Shown: one piece after another, positions 55,250 through 64,000 of the stretch | Position numbering within the stretch: position 1 is the stretch's first letter | Layout of the letters: every line of letters begins with the position of its first letter | Source of the DNA: Pollenia angustigena | Taxonomy: Eukaryota; Arthropoda; Insecta; Diptera; Polleniidae | Length of the DNA stretch: 64,000 bases | Assembly: GCA_930367215.1 (NCBI GenBank) | Contig: OV884056.1 | Coordinates: forward strand, 44,640,308 to 44,704,307 | Reading direction: 5' to 3' | Position numbers and translations under genes: made by a program | Notes under the pieces: model-generated | The model's input: only the letters and a program-made list of their open reading frames with translations | What the model was told of the DNA's origin: nothing | Database searches by the model: none

Positions 55250-56637
55250 TGTATTTGGAATCCATATAAAAAAATTTAACAAAAAAAAAAAAGACTTGCA
55301 AAAAAGGAAAAACTTGACAAATGGTAACGATGCTTTCAAAACAAATACCATTTTGCCAGTGATGCCACAATAATAATATTAGATATTATTGCCATCTTTC
55401 TAGTGATGGCACTTAAATAAAAGGAAGATGTATTTAGATCTAAAGATGTTGATTTTTAGCTCGATGTATTGCGTGTTGGAAAATTTCCGCATCTTCGCAA
55501 ATTGATGGTAGATGTTGACAAGTGTGAAAAGGCTATTATGTATCTTCATTTTAGTTATCGGATTTAGATTCAGCTTGTATAAGCCTATGTTAATCCATCT
55601 CGAAATATTTCAGCTTTTCACACAAACCTACAAAAAAATACATTTGTGCTAGTCTTATTAAATTTTTTAGCAGATTGTAGGCGGATGCGTCACGCCTTCC
55701 CCTGATGAAATCTGCCTAAAATTTTTCACAGCGTATTTTTTTTTTGCTACGGAGAACATTCCTCGGGAAAGCTACGGTGCAATTTCTCATTTTTAAAAAT
55801 AAGGCGCACCCTATCTACACCCAAAAAAATGTACGTATCTAATGCGATTGTTATCCACTAGCATGTCAACTTATAATTTTCACATGATAACTTTTTTTTA
55901 AAATAACTCATTTTCTTTTATGTTAATTCTATCCCACTGTATTTTTCTTAATTGACCGATTTTTATCTTGAAACTTGCAATAATGTTTCCAGTTCAAGTT
56001 CAAAATGTTTTAACATAAAATTTACTGACGCAAAAAAAGGTTGATGACTTTTAATGGTTTTATTCTTTGAACTTCTTTTAACAAGTGTGGTATATATAAA
56101 CAATTGTATGATTATGTTAAAATTTGCTTAATAAACTTGTTAATACATTTTCAATTCTATAAAAATGAAATAAAAAAATCATAAACAATCTTGTATCCAG
56201 TTTTACCCAATCAAGTGCATTAAAACACGTTGAAGTGAAAACGACAGTATTTTTTTATTGATTTGAAACTTAAGCTGGATTTACAGATGGATGATTTTAT
56301 ATGTTTTAGAAGGCGGTTTTTATAATAGTTAACTCATAATAATTTGTTTAATAAAAATCTTTTAGACGTAAATAAATTATTGTTAAAAGAGTTTTAAGTG
56401 CTTTCTTAGAAATAAATTTGTTAAATAAAATTGTTTATAGAAATTTTTTTTCGTCGTTAATCTTTTGATCAATAAAAATAATCGTACCTAATAATATTAC
56501 TTAATGATTATCATGTATGGCACAGAAATTGTACGAAATTAGGCAGTTAGATACATATCTGTACATTAGAAAGTACCACCTTACAAGGGGAAAAAATGCG
56601 CCGTACACCCTAATATAAAGTACACACTAATCTTCGA
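55250..56637. other. AT-rich stretch, nothing recognised
   Basis: One CAGTGATGCCAC (55358) resembles a hAT end but has no partner. Otherwise no gene or element supported. Confidence 0.4.
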
Positions 56638-57737
56638 TCTATATATATAAAAGTGAATGTATGTATGTATATTTGTATATATATATATTTGTGCTTTATA
56701 GGAGGCCAAACCACTTGACCGATGGCCTTGAAATTTTCACAGTATGTAACTGTGACCCTGAAAGAGACATTAGGCTATATAAAATTATGACTGGGCAAAA
56801 TTTTAAATCGTGCATGAATATAAATAAGTTTAATTAAAAAAGTGGGCGTGGACCCGCCCCTTTATAGAAAAAGTAAAAAACGTTATATCTAATAAACTAC
56901 TGAACCGATCGTCATCAAATTTTCACAGAAGGCTATTGTTCTGAATTAATGTGTCGTAGGGTTCAAAAAGGTGTGATTGGACAAAGGTGCGGTGCCATAT
57001 TTTTTCGTGGATGTCAATATTAAATATCGCATATTTTAAGAGCCCCTGCCAGCATTTTGTTGAACTTTTGGTAGTTGGATCTTCTGAGCCCCAAAATTTA
57101 AATAAAATAGCAGCGGGGGAAGTGGTACCCCCATAGGACGCCAATGTTTAATATCGCATATCTTAAGAACTGTTATAGTAAGAATATTCAAACTTTGTAG
57201 AAGTCATTCTAATGGTATACTACAATTTTGAAAATAAAAATAAAGCGGGTAGGCGCAGGGGGAGCAATACCTCCCAAAAGATGCAAATATTAATTATCGC
57301 GTTACTGAAGAACTATGATAGCTAGAGTCTTCAAACGTGGTGAAATCGGGTCTATGAAATAACTCCCACGAAATAAGTCCCACTTTTAAAAACGAAATAA
57401 GTCCCACAAAAAATTGCTGTTTTGAAAGTGGGAGTTATTTAGTTTTTAAAAGTGGGACTTATTTCGTCAATTGATGGGACTTATTTCGTTACGCGTTTTT
57501 ATTTTAAGTGGGACTTATTTCGTTTTGAGTGGGAATAAATTCGTTTTGTAAAGTGGGAGTTATTTCATACCCCTAAATTTATATTTGTAAGCACTTGAAA
57601 ATTTGCAGTGAATGCTGTCTTACAATGCAAACTCACAAAATTGATCAAACCAGTAAACTAGTATGTCCATTCTGTCGTGCAGAAGTTCATGAAACCCTTC
57701 AAATATTTATCTGATAAATAAATGATTTTTTTATGGA

Positions 57738-57873
57738 GGAGTGCGATAGAGCCATGAAATATAAGGCCATTATGGCTTTATTTCTCATTTTTTTCTTATG
57801 CAAAAAGTTATATATTGGACATTTCATAAAAGGGACAACTATAATTTTTTGTCCTTATCTCTCATGGCTCTCC
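57738..57873. repeat. small inverted element with AAGGCCATTATGGCTTTATT
   Basis: GATAGAGCCATGAAATATAAGG-type left end mirrored by CCTTATCTCTCATGGCTC. Shares its central palindrome with elements ii and v. Confidence 0.55.
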
Positions 57874-58020
57874 TTTTTTTGTTATTAATTACTTTATACT
57901 TACTATAATAAAAAAACTTTAAAGAAATGTGTACAAATAGGTACCGAACTTAACTACTGGAAAAACAATATTAAAAAAAATTGTTGACGTAATTACGTAT
58001 GTATGTGTTTTATTATATTT

Positions 58021-58140
58021 TTAGTAGGAAATTGGAATTCGTGTTCCATGTTTTCTAATATCACCATTACAAAATACAACTAATCCCAATGCCACGTTAA
58101 AACTATAATACCGTCTACCATGCACTGGATCTTCAGCCAT
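58021..58140 (-). CDS. unrecognised protein in element vi, ORF 2
   Basis: 39 codons: MAEDPVHGRRYYSFNVALGL then VVFCNGDIRKHGTRIPISY and TAA. Aromatic and basic composition looks like real protein. It overlaps the end of ORF 1 by eight bases in another frame. Confidence 0.35.
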   Translation of the reverse strand: MAEDPVHGRRYYSFNVALGLVVFCNGDIRKHGTRIPISY

Positions 58141-58441
58141 TTATAAAGGTCGATAATTTTAATCTGATGGTCCTTCTTAATAATAAGAACAATTGATCTG
58201 TACTTAATCCATTTACGAATCCAAACGTTGTTACTAGTAGGCGTTCTCTATACGTTCCTTGACCGAAAAAAGAATTAATAATAAATTCTGGAACTCTATC
58301 AAAATTCGTAATATCCATTCCATTAAGAAGCCTTCTGCAAGCTTGCATACAATTTTTCTTTATTATTCCTCTGCTTTGATTATTCATATTATTCGACGTG
58401 TTTTTTTCGAAGAGCCAAATACTTCTTATTTGAAATCGCAT
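58133..58441 (-). CDS. unrecognised protein in element vi, ORF 1
   Basis: 102 codons from ATG at 58441 to TGA at 58135-58133. It begins MRFQIRSIWLFEKNTSNNMN, with KKNCMQACRRLLNGMDI, VPEFIINSFFGQGTYRERLL and GFVNGLSTDQLFLLLRR later. No domain is recognised. The stop overlaps the ATG of a second short frame (58140-58021) in ATGGCTGA. ORF 2 reads as a natural continuation, so the two may be one gene with a single-base shift. It is the only open frame inside element vi, so it may be cargo or a transposition protein piece. Confidence 0.4.
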   Translation of the reverse strand: MRFQIRSIWLFEKNTSNNMNNQSRGIIKKNCMQACRRLLNGMDITNFDRVPEFIINSFFGQGTYRERLLVTTFGFVNGLSTDQLFLLLRRTIRLKLSTFING

Positions 58442-59848
58442 TAAACAGTGAAAAAGTGGGACTTATTTCGTGTATGAAAGTGGGACTTAATTCATTTAAG
58501 AAATATATTATTCAAGGGGGAGTTTTTTTATTTTGAGTGGGAGTTATTTCATTTCAAGTAAATTTTTAAATCATTTCATTTTGGTGGGACTTATTTCGCT
58601 TTCAAAAGTGGGACTTATTTCGTGGGAGTTATTTCATTTTTTTAAGCAATTTTTGGTGGGACTTACTTCGTTTTTAAAAGTGGGACTTATTTCGTGGGAG
58701 TTATTTCATAGACCCATATATATATGTATGTGTGTATGTAACGCATGGACTCCAAAACGGCTGGGCCGATTTTAATGAAATTTTCAGTGAATCTTCAGAA
58801 TATGCAGGCGGGTGACACTGTGAAGTCTGATTTTTGAGTTTCGGTCTGCGGGCGGAGGGGCGTGGCAAAATCCAATTTTCATATTGCACCACCAATGACA
58901 TCTGTATAATTTGGACGATTTTTTCTTTAAAATGATCGCCTTGGTCCAACTTAGATTTATACGAAAATAAAATTTTGCCCCGCCCACTTTTTTCGAATTA
59001 CCTAAGATCAGAAAACGGCTCCATCGATTTGACAAATTTTTCTTTCAAATGTTCGTATTAATCCATTTTAAGTTTTAATCGAAAAAAAAAATTTCCCACG
59101 CCTACTTTTACGCCCACTTTTTCTATCAAGCGCATAACTAGAGAACGGCTTGACCGATTTGGACGGGTTTTTCTTTAAAATCATCGCCATGGTTCAACTT
59201 AGGTTTTTACGGAAAGAAAATTTTGCCCCGCCCACTTTTCGATTTAACTAAAATCAGAAAACGGCTCCATCGATTTGACTAATTTTTCTTTTAAATGTTC
59301 GTATCTTTTTAACGGATTTTTAAAATCGAACGCAAACATTTTTCCTAATTTGGACAGGACAACGTCTGTCGGGTCAGCTAGTATATATATATTTTTGCAA
59401 GCATGTTTCGAAATTTTTTTTGCCGAACGCAGGGTTCGAGCTTTTACATTTTTCGTTATATTCTAGGCATTTACAGTCCGATCTTAAAGTATGATATATC
59501 AAGTCTCAAGAAGACCAATGTTTTGCAGTAACGAGCCATTGACCTCAAGTATCTTTTTCTAGTATTTATCTACCAGATCTCTGTTCGTACCACCCTAATG
59601 TCAGAAAATAACAGCTCGCAAGAAACTATTAAACTTTTGCCTATTTTCGATATCGATCGGATAAAGTCTATAAAGCTGGGAAAAAATCATTATAGTAAGG
59701 AAGTATTTCTTTAATTCCCGCAGAACAGTCATTAGTCTGAGATTTTATCAGAGGCAGTGCAAGTTATAAATGATTAAAATCTGTCTTAAACTTTTGATTT
59801 TATTCAGAAAAGATGAAAAATTTTAATTAAACTTAAGAATTTCATAAA

Positions 59849-60148
59849 ACGCCATGTTTGTATGGGCGACCCCTTAGTGGTGGGGAATAAGAGCAAGTAT
59901 GTTTTGAGAAAATTTTTAGGTCGAAAAACTAATGGTCATACATTATATCACTCTATGGACAGTTATGGTACTTTTTCTTCAATATATTTCTAGAATTTAT
60001 TGAAAATGTTGTACAGGATACCCCTAAAGAAATGGAGATAGCGGTAAGGTATGTTTGAAATAAATTATTAATATGAAAATAAATTGGGGTTGGTCATAGA
60101 TTTGACCCACTAGAAGCATCACTGGCGCTGTAGAGGCCAAACATTAGA
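59849..60148 (+). repeat. 300-bp repeat, unit 1
   Basis: GAATTTCATAAAACGCCATG, GTATGGGCGACCCCTTAG and GCAAGTATGTTTTGAGAAAA open a unit repeated at 60149. Confidence 0.7.
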
Positions 60149-60480
60149 ATTTCATTAAACCGTCATATTTGTATGGGAGCACCCTTAAGGTGTAGAGATA
60201 TATGGCAAGTATGTTTTGAGAAAATGTTAAGAACGCAAAACTAATAGTGATCCATCATATATTTTATTCCCCTAGGGGCGACTCCTTGGCAGTTATGGGA
60301 CTTTTCTTCAACATATTTTTAGTCTGTATTGAAAATTTTGTATGGGAGCCCCCTTAAGATATTAAGATAGCGGGTAGGAACATATGTTTGAAATAAATGA
60401 TGAAGATGAAAAATAAAGTGGGGTTGGTCATACATTTAATACGTTTATGAGCATTCTACGCGCTGCAGGGGCCAAATTTA
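60149..60480 (+). repeat. 300-bp repeat, unit 2
   Basis: Starts GAATTTCATTAAACCGTCAT and ends with CAGGGGCCAAATTTAAGAAT. Same order of blocks as unit 1. Confidence 0.7.
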
Positions 60481-60484
60481 AGAA

Positions 60485-60775
60485 TTTCAACCTTACAAAT
60501 ATGGCGGTTTAGTAAAATTCTTAAATTTGGCCACTGCAAACCGAAGGATGCTCCTACACGGGTCAAATGTATGACTAGCCCCTCTTTATTTTTCATCTTA
60601 ATCGTTTGTTTTTAACATACCTACCCGCTTTCTCCATTTCTTAAGGGGGCTTCCATACAAAATTTGCAATACAGGCTAGAAATATATTGACGAAAAAGTC
60701 CCATAACTGCCCAGGAGTCGACCATATGCCGATAAAATGTATGATTCTTCTCGAAACTTCCTAGCAAAAATACTT
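60485..60775 (-). repeat. 300-bp repeat, unit 3, inverted
   Basis: AATATGGCGGTTTAGTAAAA to AGTCCCATAACTGCCCAGGA is the inverse of unit 2, so units 2 and 3 form a near-continuous palindrome with almost no spacer. Confidence 0.7.
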
Positions 60776-61298
60776 TATATTAGAGAGTCTACGGGGAAAC
60801 TTGTGTCCTTAGGTCGCGAAATATCCTCTAATTTTTGAAAATAAATTTTTTTATGTAACTCATGTTTCGATTCACGCTATATGTGAAATTCTTGGTCCCA
60901 AAAACCGATTTTGTACAATATCTTAACATTATTGTACGTGATTTTCACGTACTATCTCAATAGAATGCGTCAATCGAGGCTAACCGTAATTGATATTATA
61001 AATTTTTTTCATTAGCTTGACATTGTTCGTTATCATTAGCTGTTATAGAAGCGGTAAATTTGTTTAAATTGTGAAGCCATAAAGTATGCTTTATAAAGTT
61101 GATTTGAAATAGATTTATAATTAAAATGTGTTAGATATAAAAAAATCGTTGAAAGATGATGACTTATTGATTGGTTTTTTTAAATTTTCTAAACCATTTA
61201 ATCCGCCATATTTTGAGTGTCATTGTCACAATCGAAAACTAGTTAATTTTAAATGCTTTTAACAAAAATTTCAAACGACTTCGACTACGACACTTGTA

Positions 61299-61740
61299 CA
61301 CGCAGAGAAAGTAAATTGTTCAATATGGTCATCACAAAAAAAAATGAATTTTTTTACGAAAAATAGTGAACATATTTTGGCTAACTTAACAGTATTATTG
61401 TCACCGGCAACCATATTATGGTTAATTAGTCCTCCATTAAAAAGCCACAACCATATTATCATTACCATGCTATGGTTAAATATTACTTTTATTTGCTTAC
61501 CACTAATAATTGTTTGTTTTTGATTAACAACAGTATTTTCCTCTTTTTTAAGAGCAACATACTATGGTTGAAAAACAATCATGATGATTATAAGTATTAA
61601 ATATATTTTTGTTTTTGTTACCTATAACATGTTTGTCGACAATCATTATATGGCTGTGGCTACTTGATGGAGGACTAATTCAACTTATTTGAATTAATCA
61701 TAATTATATTTATCTAATTTTCTATTCTTATCGCACCATA
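61299..61740. mobile_element. MITE family C-like copy 3, with inner inverted repeat
   Basis: TACACGCAGAGAAAG start and TTGTCACCGGCAACCATATT follow family C. An inner inverted pair (TTAGTCCTCCATTAAAAAGC at 61427 and GATGGAGGACTAATT near 61666) shows a second insertion. The right end is unclear. Confidence 0.5.
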
Positions 61741-62153
61741 GCTTTTAACTTGTTTCAAATTAAATGCCCACTGTTAAAAATAAACTAGCTTTAAAGTTTA
61801 AACTAATACTTCTGATGTAACTTCCAAACAGAAATATTAAATATTCTAGAAATCGTTTCAAACTTGAAATAAATGATGACTAATTTTAAACATATACAGT
61901 AGTTTTGACTTAACTGCCTTTTGTTTACGTTAACTGCACAAAATTGATAATTTTTGGAATTATTCTCTCTAATTCCATACAAATTCCTTTTTTAAGTGCA
62001 CTTTCTATACCTGCACATTTAAGATAAATGCACAAAATATTTGGCATTTTAAAATTATTTTCCCACAAAAAATCAAAGTTAGCTGCACTTTGACTTAACT
62101 GCCCAAAATACATATTTTCTGGAATTATTCTTCAAAATCCTTGTTTACGTGCA

Positions 62154-62977
62154 TTTTTTTTCCAATTCAAACAAAAAATTTGTAGAATCAAACAATATTT
62201 TGTCTGAAATCGGTCCTATAAACAAATTTGCATATTCAAACAATTTATTTGCATTTTGTTTATTGAAAAAAAACACTGATTTTTTCAAACAAATAATTTA
62301 ACTGAATCAAACAAAAAGTTTACTGAAATTCATATACAAAATTTCAAAATAAAAAAAAAAGTTTTTGCACAAGTAAGCACTGTATGAGAAGATGACGGCA
62401 GAGCAGAGCCGCCGGCTGGCTTTGAGACACATTTTTTTTGTTGGAATAATTTTTTTCTTTATCACTCTCTGTTGCTGTATCCTTTCCTTTGCTAAAGAAG
62501 AAATGTAACCAAAAACGGCAGCAGACCGACTCGATATGTTCTTCATCATTCTATTTTTGTATTTCATGTATTTAAGCAAACAGTTTTAAAAAATTGAATA
62601 CGGGATTTTGTTTCTTGTAATGTTGTTTCTGCTATTGTTTTTCTTAAAGTTGCACTTTTTCAAAGCGTCCAAAAATAGACTGTGTGTGTTTTTTGTTGTT
62701 GTTCTTATATTTCACATAAAGAAGTGTTGCTTACGATCAAATAAAAAAATGCAAAAAGACGACAACATTAAAGAGCGTTAAATATCTCATACAAAATTAT
62801 GAAAACTTGACACCAATAACGCGTTTATTATATTTTTGAAGAGTTGTCCACATTTTTGTTGGTTAAATAAAAATCAAACAAAAATATTGTTTGAATCAGT
62901 AAAAAAATTTATAGAAATTAAAAAAATTTTCAAACAAGCGATTGTTTGAAAATAATTCGGCAATAATTTTTTCTGTG
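62154..62977 (+). mobile_element. MITE family B, copy 4 (5' truncated)
   Basis: Lacks the first CACAGAAAAA block, begins CCAATTCAAACAAAAAATTT, and ends GCAATAATTTTTTCTGTG with TA after it. Body as in the three intronic copies. Confidence 0.75.
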
Positions 62978-63239
62978 TACCTGCATATTTTTCATATTTT
63001 TGGGCAGTTTTAAAATATTTTCATACACAACATCAAAGTTAGTTGCACACATAACAATATATGGTGGCCACTTTTTTACATAAATATCCAATTTAAGCTG
63101 TTTATAAAAATATAAATCGCAATTATTTTGTTTTTTCCATGCATTTTTATGTTCTTTGTGAATTCTCATTGTTTTTGTTAATGTTTCTTTTATATTAAAT
63201 AAACATATGTACATACATGTATAAAATGATCTGTTATAT

Positions 63240-63947
63240 CCCAGCTAGCAGAGGCTGTTTGTTAGACGATAATGTTTTATATACAACTCCTGAAATAATC
63301 TTCTGATTAATATCTGACGAGTAGCAAAAACATCTAAATCTTTTTTTAATTTATTATTTGTTAATTTATTTTTTGACACTCTCGTCTTTAAATCTTGGAA
63401 TGAACCTTTTGGGACTCTCTGTAAGAATCGTATAACAATTACTGAGCTACCTAAATGAGACCGTTTTTAAAGTATGAAAATCTATTGCCAATACAATTTT
63501 AATAAAACAAACCGGCCTAAGGATCTGTAAAAAAGGATTTTCCGACAGGATGGTGTGGATTTCGCGTCCTTAAGGTTTGTTTTATAGAAATTGTATGAAA
63601 ATTAGAAGTTTTGGCATGAAAAATAAGCTTGATGCCCTTATTTAGTTAGCTCAGTCATACGGCTGAGCATATCACGAGTTGTAAAATAATACCTACATAC
63701 ACGAGTCTCATACGACTCTTGGCATGCTTTTTGAAAGACTCGTTAGATAATCTCTACATACATCATAAACGATTTCCTTTACGATAAATATAAGCGTTTT
63801 TCGCTGCGTTATGGAAGAATCTCTCATACAAATCCACATGTGTAACAGTTTCCCCCGTGTGAGGAATTGTTTACAATTAAAAATGAGCTTGTCGACTCTT
63901 TGTGAGATTCCCAGTAGACTCCTAGACGATTAAAAATGCTAGCTGGG
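63240..63947. mobile_element. inverted-repeat element F
   Basis: CCCAGCTAGCA at the left is mirrored by TGCTAGCTGGG at the right, the latter extended by ATTAAAAA as at 5434. About 708 bp, non-coding, containing GACTCTTGG and GACTCGTTAGA motifs. Confidence 0.6.
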
Positions 63948-64000
63948 TTGGAATAAAATTTTAATAAAATATAAATTTATGTATTAATAAAATAATTTTT

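Larger units (their letters stand above)
57348..58715. mobile_element. inverted-repeat element vi (GGGTCTATGAAATAACTCCC)
   Basis: Ends GGGTCTATGAAATAACTCCC, continuing ACGAAATAAGTCCCAC, and the same inverted on the right. Arms are runs of AGTGGGACTTATTTCGT. It has no core hairpin array but carries a gene fragment (58021-58441) and a small inner inverted element (57738-57873). No 9-bp duplication could be found. Confidence 0.8.
56638..59381 (+). mobile_element. Helitron, non-autonomous, interrupted
   Basis: Begins TCTATATATATAAAAGTGAA directly after an A and ends GTCTGTCGGGTCAGCTAG directly before a T. The ACAACGTCTGT stem lies about 10 bases before CTAG: TC..CTRR ends, a 3' hairpin and A/T insertion, as known for Helitrons. 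It is split by an inverted-repeat element at 57348-58715. The rest is tandem degenerate GACCGATTT..AAATTTTC units. No Rep/helicase gene. Confidence 0.85.

Noticed and set aside
55358..55430. hAT end CAGTGATGCCAC
   Set aside because: No inverted partner or target duplication found nearby.
57348..58715. 9-bp target duplication for element vi
   Set aside because: The flanking nonamers GGTGAAATC and ATATATATG do not match, so its insertion type stays open.

Overview
The window looks like a gene-poor, extremely transposon-rich, AT-rich piece of an insect genome, most likely a higher fly. The evidence is one spliced host gene of the insect-specific takeout/JHBP family with GT-AG introns, a LINE tail, a Helitron, many hAT, PIF/Harbinger-like, Tc1/mariner-like and Mutator/foldback-like elements, and an interspersed repeat whose ends carry a GATTCGGC..GCCGAATATAGCACTCTTACTTG signature of a kind common in flies. 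No bacterial-style operon, CRISPR array, rRNA or intact LTR retrotransposon was seen.

Host gene: a takeout/juvenile-hormone-binding-protein-like gene lies on the minus strand. Exon 1 (signal peptide, 37212-37140), exon 2 (17095-16861), exon 3 (16527-16388) and exon 4 (16310-16009) join in phase to give a 249-residue secreted protein with the family's two N-terminal cysteines and its C-terminal NLFNGDK..NENWP signature. Its first intron is about 20 kb and is packed with transposons. A TATA box lies about 140 bp upstream of the ATG and AATAAA signals lie 55-75 bp past the stop.

Layout. 1-3620: a hAT element (820-3608) holding a large palindrome (1388-3371) with a LINE 3' end at its centre. 3748-7820: a TA-flanked MITE, an inverted-repeat fragment, and a hAT (5648-6813) with a smaller MITE inside. 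7830-10941: decayed transposase pieces, including a spliced TE gene on the minus strand beside the same terminus that forms the 1388-3371 palindrome. 11252-12512: a foldback element. 12690-15860: satellite-like repeats, a broken Myb/SANT-like gene beside a palindrome, and pogo-like ends. 16009-37212: the takeout-like gene; its intron 1 contains a PIF-like element interrupted by a hAT (18362-22176), further hATs, and a 6-kb hAT (29191-35265) that contains another hAT, a foldback element and MITEs. 37734-48670: hATs, a minisatellite, a foldback relative and a pogo-like element. 49831-50988 and 52022-52932: two foldback elements. 53205-55246: a long satellite-like repeat. 56638-59381: a Helitron interrupted by another inverted-repeat element that carries an unrecognised gene. 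59849-64000: direct plus inverted 300-bp repeats and more MITEs.

The most unusual thing here is a group of foldback elements. Four have exact 9-bp target duplications, as in Mutator-like and foldback elements. All four have mutually unrelated terminal arms, yet all carry the same core array of an approximately 80-bp hairpin unit. Two further elements of related form (42272-43420, 57348-58715) extend the group. No intact transposase is visible for any element, so all appear non-autonomous or dead.
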